Source of the DNA: Citrobacter amalonaticus
GTDB taxonomy: Bacteria > Pseudomonadota > Gammaproteobacteria > Enterobacterales > Enterobacteriaceae
Reading direction: 5' to 3'
Assembly: GCF_002918555.1 (NCBI RefSeq)
Contig: NZ_PQMB01000002.1
Span: 721,169 to 785,168 of the forward strand
Length of the DNA stretch: 64,000 bases
The notes under the pieces were generated by a model, which was not told the DNA's origin, did no database searches, and saw only the letters and a program-made list of their open reading frames with translations. Both the position numbers and the translations under genes were made by a program. Below are positions 31,839-40,526 of the stretch, one piece after another. Numbering within the stretch: the stretch's first letter is position 1; each line of letters opens with the position of its first letter.

Positions 31839-33122
31839 GTGAACATATCATCAGTTTCCCGTCTGGCGCTGGCACTGGCTTTTGGCGCGACGCTGACCGC
31901 CTGTAGCTCTACGCCGCCGGATCAAATACCGTCCGACCAGACCGCGCCAGGAACCTCTTCGCGCCCGATTCTGTCGGCAGCCGAGGCGCAGAACTTTGTT
32001 GCTGCCCACTATTTTTCTGCGCTGACCCCGGACACCGCGCCGTGGACGCCGTCACCGATTACGCTGCCTGCGAAACCTGATTATGTGGTAGGACCGGCTG
32101 GCACCCAGGGCGTGACGCACACCACCATTCAGGCTGCCGTTGACGCCGCGATTAACACGCGCACCAACAAACGCCTGTATATTGCCATTATGCCGGGTGA
32201 GTACACGGGAACGGTTTACATCCCTGCCGCTCCAGGCAGCCTGACGCTGTACGGGATGGGCGACAAGCCGCTCGATGTGAAAATTGGCCTGGCGACAGAC
32301 GGCGAAATGAGCACCGCAGACTGGCGCCGTACGGTGAATCCCGGCGGTAAATATATGCCAGGCAAACCGGCGTGGTATATGTTCGACAGCTGCCAGAACA
32401 AGCGTGGCGCCAGTATCGGCATGATGTGTTCCGCAGTGCTCTGGTCGCAAAACAACGGGCTACAGTTGCAGAACCTGACCATCGAAAACAATCTTGGCGA
32501 CAGCGTCGACGCGGGTAACCACCCGGCGGTGGCGCTGCGTAACGACGGCGACAAAGTTCAGATTAACAATGTGAACATTCTTGGTCGGCAGAACACCTTC
32601 TTCGTTACCAACAGCGGCGTGCAGAACCAACTGCAAACCGATCGTCAGCCGCGTACGCTGGTGACCAACAGCTATATTGAAGGCGATGTGGATATCGTTT
32701 CCGGTCGTGGCGCAGTGGTGTTTGATAACACCGACTTCCGCGTGGTGAATTCCCGCACCCAACAGGAGGCGTACGTCTTTGCTCCGGCCACGCAGTCCGG
32801 CATCGATTACGGTTTCCTCGTGACCCACAGCCGGTTTACCGCTGCCGGGGATGACGTGGCGCAACTGGGTCGTTCACTGGATGTGGATGCCAGCACAAAC
32901 GGCCAGGTCGTTATCCGCGACAGCATCATCAACGAAGGCTTTAATGTGGCGAAGCCATGGGCTGACGCCGTGATTTCCGGACGTCCTTTTGCGGGTAACA
33001 CCGGAGCGAAGGATGACAAAGGGGAAATGCAACGTAACCTGAACGACACGCACTTTAACCGCATGTGGGAATACAACAACCGCGGTACAGGCAGCAAAGT
33101 GGTCGCAGAGCCAAAACGGTAA
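31839..33122 (+). CDS. ybhC: YbhC, outer-membrane lipoprotein of the pectinesterase fold
   Basis: From the GTG at 31839 the protein has 427 residues, the E. coli length, with a lipobox (LTAC, Cys about residue 22) after a short signal. The parallel beta-helix pectin-methylesterase family is recognised by GPAGTQGVTHTTIQAAVDAA, GRQNTFF and YIEGDVDIVSGRG. The E. coli protein has been described as an acyl-CoA thioesterase-like protein, not a proven pectinase. An in-frame ATG at 31809 would add 10 residues; GTG is preferred because GGAG stands 6-7 bases before it. The lambda core ends only 38 bases upstream. Confidence 0.88.
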   Translation: MNISSVSRLALALAFGATLTACSSTPPDQIPSDQTAPGTSSRPILSAAEAQNFVAAHYFSALTPDTAPWTPSPITLPAKPDYVVGPAGTQGVTHTTIQAAVDAAINTRTNKRLYIAIMPGEYTGTVYIPAAPGSLTLYGMGDKPLDVKIGLATDGEMSTADWRRTVNPGGKYMPGKPAWYMFDSCQNKRGASIGMMCSAVLWSQNNGLQLQNLTIENNLGDSVDAGNHPAVALRNDGDKVQINNVNILGRQNTFFVTNSGVQNQLQTDRQPRTLVTNSYIEGDVDIVSGRGAVVFDNTDFRVVNSRTQQEAYVFAPATQSGIDYGFLVTHSRFTAAGDDVAQLGRSLDVDASTNGQVVIRDSIINEGFNVAKPWADAVISGRPFAGNTGAKDDKGEMQRNLNDTHFNRMWEYNNRGTGSKVVAEPKR

Positions 33123-33138
33123 TCACAGTCATCAAACC

Positions 33139-33160
33139 GCTGGCGGGAATACTCCCGCCA
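33139..33160 (+). terminator. Hairpin after ybhC
   Basis: CTGGCGGGA and TCCCGCCAG with a short loop lie 17 bases after the ybhC stop. No T tract follows, so it may act as a 3' stabiliser or a weak or Rho-assisted end. Confidence 0.5.
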
Positions 33161-33258
33161 GCCCCCTTCACCGTTTTCAACGTCTTTTCTTCACGCAGGT
33201 CATATTTTCACCATCACAGGTTTAAAATCGATCGCGTGAATCAATCCATTTATAGCCA

Positions 33259-33325
33259 AAATAATTCGAGTGGTATGAAGGCAAGCCCAGACACTTACAT
33301 AAGTAAGTTACAGGAACCCTTAACT
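33259..33325 (+). repeat. Dispersed intergenic repeat, copy 3, upstream of the pilus operon
   Basis: AATAATTCGAGTGGTATGAAGGCAAG, then ACTTACATAAGTAAGTTACAGGAACC, parallels the units at 8311, 10187 and 55020. It sits between ybhC and the pilus promoter region. Confidence 0.5.
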
Positions 33326-33385
33326 GGACAAATATTACCCTGCCGCTAAACTCACTTTTTAACCAAAAATAGATAAAAGATAATC

Positions 33386-33691
33386 TATATTAAATTTAAT
33401 ATATCAATCTCATCAATACATATCACCGTCCGGAAAGGGAAAATAACCGTAACTTTGTCTAAAAATAAATCAAAAACCCTTTGTGATATGCGCCACATAT
33501 AAAATATAAATATAGTAAGAGTCATTCGAAAGCAACTCATCTGACCAGATACCCTTTTTCCTAATTATCCCGTCACAACTTTTAGCTTCTGGTGCTTTAC
33601 GAAAAATGCCGCCTATAATGTTTTGGCACAGTGAGTGCGGAGTTAATTTTTTAATTTTTCAGTAACCAGTAATATCTAAGGATTGATAGAC
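33386..33691 (+). promoter_or_regulatory. Upstream regulatory region of the type IVb pilus operon
   Basis: This A+T-rich stretch contains a perfect 18-base palindrome (TATATTAAATTTAATATA, 33386-33403). It also has a good -10 hexamer TATAAT at 33614-33619 without a good -35 at the usual spacing, which suggests an activator-dependent promoter. The untranslated leader would be about 65 bases, ending with AAGGATTGATAGAC before the pilin ATG. No gene is visible in 33123-33691. Confidence 0.45.
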
Positions 33692-34435
33692 ATGAAAAGC
33701 ATGATTCATTCATGGAAAAAAAAGGCAGCACAGTATCGTGAATTGAAAAAGCAGAAAGGCGTAACGCTGCTTGAAATTATCATTGTACTGGGCATTATTG
33801 GTATTATCGCTGCAGGTGTGGTTATTCTGGCACAACGTGCGTTTGCTTCTCAGGACATGACCGATGTTGTTGATAATAGCAACACTATCCGCGTAGCAAT
33901 GACTGAAGTATATCGTGATGCGAACGGTTATCCAGGTTCTACAAGCCTGGCAGGCATCACTAAAGCTCAACTGGATGCAGATAAAGCAGCGACCAGTCCT
34001 TCATACCCAGGACCAGTTCTGACTATGTTGAAGATGGGTAAACTGACCAGCAGTGAGGCTTTTAATAACTTCTCCAGTGAACCATTTGAAATTGGTCCTG
34101 CCGCCATTGGTGCAACAGCGGATAAACCAAAAGGTTTCTATATTGCTGTTAATGGCTTAAGTCAGGAAGAATGTCGTAATCTTATTTCTCAGACGGGTAG
34201 CGAGTGGGATTATGTAGAGACTCAGGTCGTTGCCGCTGGAGCGAATACTAGTTATCTTGTTGCTCCTGCGGTTTCACCAGCGGTTGCTGCACCAATACTG
34301 GTGATGGGCGTAGATCCTTCTGGATCAATCGTTAAGACGCTGAAAAAAGATACTTTGACTCCGGATATCATTACTGGGTCGACTGTCTGTACTGACCAGG
34401 GTTCTGCTAACGCGGTAATTCTCGGCAGCCGTTAA
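33692..34435 (+). CDS. Type IVb major pilin, CofA/LngA/CfcA-like
   Basis: This 247-residue prepilin has a 23-residue basic leader ending in KKQKG, cleaved before V24. The hydrophobic helix that follows (VTLLEIIIVLGIIGIIAAGV, then VILAQRAF) contains the Glu at +5 needed for assembly. The helix is nearly identical in style to CofA of ETEC CFA/III. Two cysteines in the C-terminal part (CRNL about residue 164, and VCTDQ about residue 231) should form the type IVb disulfide. ATG 33692 is preferred over the in-frame TTG nine bases before it. A hairpin follows the gene, as expected for a highly expressed pilin. Confidence 0.9.
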   Translation: MKSMIHSWKKKAAQYRELKKQKGVTLLEIIIVLGIIGIIAAGVVILAQRAFASQDMTDVVDNSNTIRVAMTEVYRDANGYPGSTSLAGITKAQLDADKAATSPSYPGPVLTMLKMGKLTSSEAFNNFSSEPFEIGPAAIGATADKPKGFYIAVNGLSQEECRNLISQTGSEWDYVETQVVAAGANTSYLVAPAVSPAVAAPILVMGVDPSGSIVKTLKKDTLTPDIITGSTVCTDQGSANAVILGSR

Positions 34436-34466
34436 TTTATAACGTTATTTTCTGATAATCTGATAA

Positions 34467-34489
34467 ATTGCCCCCATAATGGGGGCAAT
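34467..34489 (+). terminator. Hairpin between major and minor pilin genes
   Basis: ATTGCCCCC and GGGGGCAAT form a 9-base G+C-rich stem with loop ATAAT, followed by ATTTAT. It probably stabilises the pilin mRNA or partly terminates transcription so that the major pilin is made in excess. Confidence 0.65.
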
Positions 34490-34510
34490 ATTTATCCCAC
34501 GGACGGAAAA

Positions 34511-36661
34511 ATGTCGTACAAATACCTCAAAAAAAACGTTCGCCCGCAGGCAGGTGTTACCCTTCTTGAAATGATTATTGTGCTTGCCATTATCGGCATG
34601 TGTCTGATGACTTATGCAAATTATAAACGAAAAGAAGCCCAGCAAAGTCACCAGCTTATTGTCGCTGATATGATCGTCCGTGATATTTCTGGCGTAATGC
34701 GCTTTATTTCGCAAAATAAACTGAATGTTCTGGGGGGGGGTGAAGAAGCCAACCCACTATTCGGGACGAAAAATACTAACGTCGCCGTCGCGAATTATGA
34801 TAATCGCGTCACCAATAAAACATTACAGGATCAACCCTATCCCAATACGGATACAGACAAGTTTTATTCCGGTTGGTCTGTTGGTGTGTCAACGCAAGCC
34901 CAGGTATCGCCCACTCGAGGTTCTCGCTATCTGTTTCTGGGTAGTGAATGTAAAAATGGCAATAACCCGAAAGGGAAACTGCCCTTCGCCCTTGCGGAGT
35001 CTATGCTGCCGTGTGAACTGCGCCCTGGCGCCGAATCGCTGGAGCTGATGCTGGAACGCGTGGACTTCGTCAACAACATTCGGCAAGCCGGCACCAGCGG
35101 GCCAGGTATTGAACGTGTCGACTTCTACATCACCTACCAGACAGATGCCGAGAACGAAGGTCTCCATTTTGCCGGATTTATTAAGCCGCTGGAAAAAGCG
35201 CTGAAAGGCGTCGATCTCGGCTATCTGCAGGCGGTGGTGTTTGAAATCGAGAGTAGCGGTAATTTTAAACTGGTAACAACGGCCTCAGGCCAGCCGCTGC
35301 AGATGGGGGACGTTCCCAATCATATGGACAGGCTCGATGCAAATAAACGTTACGGCATTCGCTTAAGCCTAGACAAAAGCAGTGAAGACATAACTGCCGA
35401 TGGTTCCGTTCCGGCTGCCAAGCTGTGCTGGAACGATGCCAAAGGCGAGGCCGGACCGTGTATTACGGCGATAGATGAAGACCGCCTGCTGATTACCAGC
35501 AGCGATGCAACGGGCAAAGATAAAAACGAACCAGCGATGTGCTGGAGCAAAGAGCAAAAAGCCAGCACGCTGTGCCTGGCAGCAATGAACAGCAACGGCG
35601 TTAATCCTGGCACGGATAACCCGGACGATCGCATTCTGCATCTGCGTACCAGCGCGAATAAAACAGACGGTACCGAGGTGGATCCTGCTTCGCCGAGCTC
35701 GCTCAAAGGCACCACCGGCACGCTGTACGCCAATATCGTGATGGAAAATACCTCGCGCAGGCATCCGGAAAAATGGCATGTGGCTTACGATCAAGCAGAG
35801 GCGAATGCGCTTAAGGATGGTCGACAGAATAATGATAATACCGCACGCGTATTTTCTGATGCCTTCCGTGGTCAGTATGAGCTGGTGACGCCCACCACCA
35901 CCTTTTATCAGTCATTTAAAAACGATTATCCACAGGATAAAGGTCCGACAGGGGCTGATGATATTTATACAAAGGCAAATAAGAGTACAAATTACGCTGG
36001 TCTCTTAAGTGAGCCGGGCGTAATTCGTTTACCGTTGCAAACGTGTCCTAAAGTCACCGGTATCGATAAAGACGGTAACACCACGCTGCGTAGCCTCTAT
36101 CCCCGCCTGTCGGTCGCCATATCATCGGTCGCGGCAGATGAGGATAAGGATGCTGAAGCACACGGTGGCTATACTGACTACACTCAGCAGGGGGCAACCC
36201 GTTTGAATACCGTTCAAACTCGCAACAAAGTGGGGGCGGTAGCGGGTGTTGTGATCCAGGCCAATATTGTGGTTTACAAAGATATTGCAGCCACTGCCAA
36301 CGATCCGACGAAAAGGGACATAAACGGAACCTTTGAGGACTGGATCGCGGAGGCATGGTTTAAAGGTACAGGTAATAAGGACGACCCCTTCTGGTTAATC
36401 AGCGCCACGTCGGCAATGATTAATCCCGATGGTGATGGTATCAATAAAATGAATCCGCAGTCTCTCTCGGTGGTGATTAACCAGTGGTGCAGCACGATCC
36501 CGCAAGGGGGGATGATTTCATCCGAAGGTTACGCCTGGAAGACGGCGATGCCGAATAAGTATGTGCTCCATTCTCTTGTTGCGGAAGATAACGATCTTAA
36601 GTTTTATAAAGAAAACGGTAATGAACTTGATATTCCGGACCATGAAAGAATCACCTATTAA
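34511..36661 (+). CDS. Large type IVb minor pilin, CofB-like
   Basis: This 716-residue prepilin-like protein has a short leader (15 residues ending PQAG) cleaved before VTLLEMIIVLAIIGM; Glu at +5 is present. Position two in the operon and the fused large C-terminal region fit CofB, the pilus-initiating minor pilin, but CofB has only about 520 residues. The additional part includes two tandem related modules at about 304-330 and 343-381, each with CW-x(9)-C and a later DR-(I/L)-L. Eleven cysteines occur outside the membrane helix or near it. A G9 tract at codons 74-77 makes the frame prone to slippage; in this sequence it is in frame. Confidence 0.82.
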   Translation: MSYKYLKKNVRPQAGVTLLEMIIVLAIIGMCLMTYANYKRKEAQQSHQLIVADMIVRDISGVMRFISQNKLNVLGGGEEANPLFGTKNTNVAVANYDNRVTNKTLQDQPYPNTDTDKFYSGWSVGVSTQAQVSPTRGSRYLFLGSECKNGNNPKGKLPFALAESMLPCELRPGAESLELMLERVDFVNNIRQAGTSGPGIERVDFYITYQTDAENEGLHFAGFIKPLEKALKGVDLGYLQAVVFEIESSGNFKLVTTASGQPLQMGDVPNHMDRLDANKRYGIRLSLDKSSEDITADGSVPAAKLCWNDAKGEAGPCITAIDEDRLLITSSDATGKDKNEPAMCWSKEQKASTLCLAAMNSNGVNPGTDNPDDRILHLRTSANKTDGTEVDPASPSSLKGTTGTLYANIVMENTSRRHPEKWHVAYDQAEANALKDGRQNNDNTARVFSDAFRGQYELVTPTTTFYQSFKNDYPQDKGPTGADDIYTKANKSTNYAGLLSEPGVIRLPLQTCPKVTGIDKDGNTTLRSLYPRLSVAISSVAADEDKDAEAHGGYTDYTQQGATRLNTVQTRNKVGAVAGVVIQANIVVYKDIAATANDPTKRDINGTFEDWIAEAWFKGTGNKDDPFWLISATSAMINPDGDGINKMNPQSLSVVINQWCSTIPQGGMISSEGYAWKTAMPNKYVLHSLVAEDNDLKFYKENGNELDIPDHERITY
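34732..34740 (+). repeat. G9 homopolymer inside the minor pilin gene
   Basis: Nine consecutive G's lie in codons 74-77 of the gene. Adding one G creates TGA at once (GGG TGA). Losing one leads to a stop at about 35048. This is a candidate phase-variation switch, or alternatively a sequencing-error-prone site. Confidence 0.85.
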
Positions 36662-36677
36662 TCATTGGAAGAGTAAT

Positions 36678-37133
36678 ATGAAAAAAACATGGATAATTGG
36701 GGCTGCCGTGTCCGCATTATTAGGCAGTCAGGGAAGTTTTGCCGCCAGCGCGCCAGCCGGGCAAAAAATTGACGCAGGGATGCTGACCACCACGCAGGTG
36801 AAAGAAAGTACAGCCACGCCGCGAAACCCCTTTTCCGGGGATGATACGGTGAAAAGCGTCGCGCCTGTCAGTGCGCCAGTGGTGGAAATAAAAATTGATT
36901 TACTGGAAGAGGAGTTATTAAGCCAGCAGCTCACAAAATGGGCGCAGCAAAATGGCTATAAGCTGCTCTGGAACAGCTCAACTGATTTTGTTATTTACAA
37001 GGCAATTCATTTGCAGGGTAAATCAATACAGGATGTGCTGGTTAAGCTTGGACAAGTATTTACGTCAGAAAACTACGGGCTGGTGATTAAAGACTACCAG
37101 GCAAATAACGTACTGATCATTGATGAGCAGTAA
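36678..37133 (+). CDS. TcpQ-like secretin-assembly protein (CofC position)
   Basis: This 151-residue protein has a cleavable signal (residues 1-22, ending SFAAS). Its C-terminal domain (LLSQQLTKWAQQNGYKLLWN ... DVLVKLGQVF ... NVLIIDEQ) is typical of the toxin-coregulated-pilus Q family, which helps assemble and localise the secretin. The start at 36678 follows GAAGAG; upstream in-frame codons lie within the minor pilin gene. It lies 20 bases before the secretin gene. Confidence 0.78.
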   Translation: MKKTWIIGAAVSALLGSQGSFAASAPAGQKIDAGMLTTTQVKESTATPRNPFSGDDTVKSVAPVSAPVVEIKIDLLEEELLSQQLTKWAQQNGYKLLWNSSTDFVIYKAIHLQGKSIQDVLVKLGQVFTSENYGLVIKDYQANNVLIIDEQ

Positions 37134-37153
37134 TTAAGCAAGGGAATAATGCT

Positions 37154-38596
37154 ATGAAAATTAAAGTTTCGCTTCTGGCGTTGACGCTGGCTCTTCAGGG
37201 TTGTACGTCCATTGACACCAAGTACGATAAAAGTATTGTCCCGCAGGAAACCGGCAACCCGACCACTCCGGATGAGATGAAAACGACCGGTTATATGAAA
37301 TATAACGAGCCCTACCTGGGAAAAAAGGTTGAATATAACTCCCGTAAACAGGCGCTGTTGCGTAAGCAGGTGAGTATTCAGTCTTACGAGCCTACCGATC
37401 TGGCGACAATCCTTGAGGCGGTGACCGCACAAACTGGTATTAGCTACCGTATTAATACTTCCGTTCCCGGTGGAAAATCGGATGCGGAGGAACCGGAGTT
37501 CCGTAGCGTCAAGTTCAACGGAACGTTTGAGGAGTTTACCCGCTATATTTCCGCGCTGTATGACGTGAATCCGCTGCTGGATAACAACGGCGTGCTGGTC
37601 GTCTCTTATTACCAGAACTATGTGCTGAAGCTCGATTTTTACGGCGAAGACAACAAGTTTGAGACCAGTCTCGACCTGTCCGGTAATCAAGCCACGTCCA
37701 GCGGCGGTCTGAAAGGCAAAGCCGAAACCAAGTTTGAATCCAGCTTCTGGGACGACGTTGAGGATATGGCGGACAAATTCGTCTCCAGCGGCGTTTACAG
37801 CATTTTTAAAGACGCCTCAATTCTGACAATCACCGCGCGGCCTTCAGAATATCACGCGCTGAATGAGTCGCTGAAGAAATTCCAGGCGGATAATACCCGT
37901 CAGTTTGTCGTGACTTACAAAATATTCACCCTTGATAAGCGCAAAACGAAAGAGCTGGGCGGTGGGGTCAATATGACCTTTAAGGACGGGACCTCCTCTT
38001 TTGGTATCGACAGCTCAGAAATGCTGATGAAGCTCTCCGGCGGCTTAACCGCAGGCTGGACCAATCAGCATATGAATATCAGCTCCCAGCTGGATGCCCT
38101 GTACGAACTCACCGGCAGTAAGGTGATCCAGAGCGGCTCGTTTATTACCCGCAATAACATCCCTATTCCACTCAACATGACCACGTCGCAATATTATGTC
38201 TCCAGCCGCACCAGGGAACAAGATTCCAATACAGGAGACGTCAGTACGGAGGTGGAAACCACGGAACTGATCACCGGCACCAGCTTTATTCTTACCCCGC
38301 GTATCTTAACCGACGGGCGAATTGAAGTGGCCAGCGGCTTTACCAAGCGCTACCTCAACTCAATCGATACCTTTGATGAAGTTCAGCTGCCGTCGGTAAG
38401 CACGACGGAAATGTTTAACATTTCCACAATTACGCCGGGTAGCCTGATGCTGGTCAGCAAATACGAAGCGAAAGAGGATTCTGACGGTCAGGGATGGTCG
38501 GTGCTGGCAGGCTCGGTCACCAACAACGATCATGTCGAAACCGTGGTTATGGTAGTCGGTATTGATAATTACCGTGCCCCAACGCAGACCCGATGA
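37154..38596 (+). CDS. Outer-membrane lipoprotein secretin of the type IVb pilus
   Basis: This 480-residue protein has a lipobox (ALQGC, Cys17) and secretin architecture like TcpC/BfpB/CofD. There are N-terminal periplasmic domains (YEPTDLATILEAVTAQTGISY; FNGTFEEFTRYISALYD) and a C-terminal beta region with repeated polar strands, ending FILTPRILTDGRIEVASGF and a final strand. It should form the ring through which the pilus and the secreted partner leave the cell. Confidence 0.85.
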   Translation: MKIKVSLLALTLALQGCTSIDTKYDKSIVPQETGNPTTPDEMKTTGYMKYNEPYLGKKVEYNSRKQALLRKQVSIQSYEPTDLATILEAVTAQTGISYRINTSVPGGKSDAEEPEFRSVKFNGTFEEFTRYISALYDVNPLLDNNGVLVVSYYQNYVLKLDFYGEDNKFETSLDLSGNQATSSGGLKGKAETKFESSFWDDVEDMADKFVSSGVYSIFKDASILTITARPSEYHALNESLKKFQADNTRQFVVTYKIFTLDKRKTKELGGGVNMTFKDGTSSFGIDSSEMLMKLSGGLTAGWTNQHMNISSQLDALYELTGSKVIQSGSFITRNNIPIPLNMTTSQYYVSSRTREQDSNTGDVSTEVETTELITGTSFILTPRILTDGRIEVASGFTKRYLNSIDTFDEVQLPSVSTTEMFNISTITPGSLMLVSKYEAKEDSDGQGWSVLAGSVTNNDHVETVVMVVGIDNYRAPTQTR

Positions 38597-38603
38597 GGGC
38601 ATC

Positions 38604-39149
38604 ATGCTTAAGCACTTATCAGAAAATCGGGTATTAATTGATCTGGTCTGGAGCTACGAGCCTGCCTCTCACGAGCCTTATTATCTTGACTGGCTGGCAC
38701 ATTTGCGGCGAACCCATCGCCAGTTAACGGGCCAGTCGGATGAAGGGGAAATGGTTACGGGTTTCTGTACCAAACACTCCACATTATATGAGCCTTTCGC
38801 TCTGTGGATGAAAGCCCTGTACGGTGACGGTATTTATTATTATGAGCAGGCGGAAAGCTGCTATTTCCTGATTATCTCGCACGGCGTTCCCGTTTCGGGC
38901 AGCGATCGTCTGGTCTCCAGACGCTTCTGGATGAAGCTCAAAGAGCAGCTGAAAGAATCGCCACAGTATGCAGAGCTACCGTTAATTCAGTTAACGGAAC
39001 AGCACATTGAGGCGGTGGTTGAAGGCTGTACTGAACATCAGCGACGGCAGAAAAAGCGGCGACAAATGATGATCGGCGCTCTGATAGCAGGCGGCATCGT
39101 ATTTTTACTGGTGTTTATGACACTACTGAAATTATTTATAAAAGGATGA
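38604..39149 (+). CDS. Type IVb pilus inner-membrane accessory protein (CofE position)
   Basis: The 181-residue protein has a cytoplasmic N-terminal domain of about 150 residues with many aromatic and acidic residues. It then has KKRRQ and one C-terminal membrane helix (about 156-176). Gene order and topology suggest the bitopic BfpC/TcpR-type protein that docks the assembly ATPase, but sequence identity to a named family is not visible by eye. The start at 38604 has GAGGG before it. The longer frame overlaps the secretin. Confidence 0.62.
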   Translation: MLKHLSENRVLIDLVWSYEPASHEPYYLDWLAHLRRTHRQLTGQSDEGEMVTGFCTKHSTLYEPFALWMKALYGDGIYYYEQAESCYFLIISHGVPVSGSDRLVSRRFWMKLKEQLKESPQYAELPLIQLTEQHIEAVVEGCTEHQRRQKKRRQMMIGALIAGGIVFLLVFMTLLKLFIKG

Positions 39150-39153
39150 GAAC

Positions 39154-40008
39154 GTGGCGGTCTCTGAAAATCTCTATTTCTGGAAGCGTCGTAATATAGG
39201 GGGCGCACCTACCGGACGAGGAGGTAATATTATCGTCTGGGTAGTTACGCTAATGATTTTATTGGCTGGCGGCGGCGGGTCGGGCTATTACTATTTTATC
39301 TGGAAACCGGAGCAGGAACGTCTGGCTAAAATTAAAGCTGAACAGGCTGCTCGCCAGCAAAAAATCAAAGCTATTGAAGATTTTTATCGCAACTCGCTCA
39401 CGGGCGGCAGTATTTCTGATGCCAGCCTGCTGCTGGAGCAGCTCTTGCTGGCGAATAAAAAACTGTCGCAAGTGGGTTTTGCGCCAAAAAGTGTTGAATG
39501 TACCAGTACGGGCTGTTCACTCAGCTATGCGCTGAATCCAGGGCGGATATTTAGCGTGGCCGATATTAATCTCTGGGGCAAAACCTGGTCGCCCAGTTTT
39601 TCAAAAAATACGCTGGACTATACGGGCGTTGAGTCCGGGATGAATAAACATCCGTGGTTCAGCGCCTGGCAGAGTAAAAACACGGTCAATCTGCCGATCT
39701 GTACCGATGTATTAAGTTATATCAGCACCTGGAACTCATTAGGCGGACGAAATACCGAACTGGTATTAACGGGGATGCCCTCCTCTGCCGTCGAGAAAAA
39801 TGAAAGCGCGCTGAAAAGTGCGGTAACGTCATTCGGGATGCTGTTTGCCGGCTGGACGATCACCTCACCGACCAAAATGGATTTCTCGGGCGTGTCGCTG
39901 GTGTTGAATAAACAACCCTTTGCCGACGCGTTTATTATCAAATCAATCGTATTCAATGAAAACTCAACGCTTGTTACCGGAGGACTGGCATGCAAAAAGG
40001 GAAATTAA
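39154..40008 (+). CDS. Type IVb pilus alignment-complex protein (CofF position)
   Basis: The 284-residue protein starts at GTG. It has a basic N-terminus (WKRRNIGG), one membrane helix (about 26-48) and a short coiled segment (EQERLAKIKAEQAARQQKIK). A periplasmic domain follows with cysteine pairs (CTSTGC near residue 112). This is the topology of PilO-like bitopic proteins. The next gene overlaps its end by 19 bases. Confidence 0.6.
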   Translation: MAVSENLYFWKRRNIGGAPTGRGGNIIVWVVTLMILLAGGGGSGYYYFIWKPEQERLAKIKAEQAARQQKIKAIEDFYRNSLTGGSISDASLLLEQLLLANKKLSQVGFAPKSVECTSTGCSLSYALNPGRIFSVADINLWGKTWSPSFSKNTLDYTGVESGMNKHPWFSAWQSKNTVNLPICTDVLSYISTWNSLGGRNTELVLTGMPSSAVEKNESALKSAVTSFGMLFAGWTITSPTKMDFSGVSLVLNKQPFADAFIIKSIVFNENSTLVTGGLACKKGN

Positions 40009-40526
40009 TCATTGCGGGAATAGTGTTGACGCTTTCACCTGCTCTTTACGCCGCTGATACGGCAGAAATCACTCCAGCGCAGGAGGTTGTACAAGCGGAA
40101 GGCACGCCGCCGTTAAGCGACGTATCGCCGATGCAGGATCACGTTGTTGAGATGATAGAAAAAGATTTCAACTTCGAGAGCCAGTACCGTGAGCTGGTGA
40201 ATCAGCTTGCGCTGGAAAAAGTCCGCAGCGAGCTGCGCAAGCTGCGCGGGGAGAAAAAGGCGGGTAGCGCAGCGGGCATGCCGATGAGCACCGCCAGCAC
40301 GATGGATGATGCCAGCGCTGCCCCTGGAGCAACGTCAGAGTCCGCGCCTGGGCTGCGGCCGCTGCTGATTTCTGAAATCGCGGGTCAAAAGCGCGTGGCG
40401 ATTGCCGGTTCCGGCGGCGGCGTGAAAATGGTGCCGCTGAATCAGCGTTTTAGCTACGGCGGTTATGACTATATTGCGCGTCATAACCAGGCAAATGACG
40501 TAACGGTCGAGGTTGTGGGTAAGTGA
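39990..40526 (+). CDS. Periplasmic pilus accessory protein, PilP-like (CofG position)
   Basis: This 178-residue protein has a signal peptide (cleavage after LYAAD region, about residue 21). A predicted helical stretch (ESQYRELVNQLALEKVRSELRKLRG) is followed by a low-complexity Ala/Ser/Met linker (about 92-117) and a compact C-terminal domain (LLISEIAGQKRVAIAG ... DYIARHNQANDVTVEVVG). That layout resembles PilP/GspC domains that contact secretins. It overlaps both neighbours (19 bases before, 4 bases after). Confidence 0.6.
   Translation: MQKGKLIIAGIVLTLSPALYAADTAEITPAQEVVQAEGTPPLSDVSPMQDHVVEMIEKDFNFESQYRELVNQLALEKVRSELRKLRGEKKAGSAAGMPMSTASTMDDASAAPGATSESAPGLRPLLISEIAGQKRVAIAGSGGGVKMVPLNQRFSYGGYDYIARHNQANDVTVEVVGK

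Noticed and set aside
33683-33691. TTG start for the major pilin, adding three residues
   Set aside because: The ATG at 33692 has better spacing from AAGGA and gives a normal basic leader.
35350-35733. Minus-strand open frames inside the minor pilin and other core genes
   Set aside because: They are mirror frames of well-supported genes, without ribosome sites or conserved motifs.
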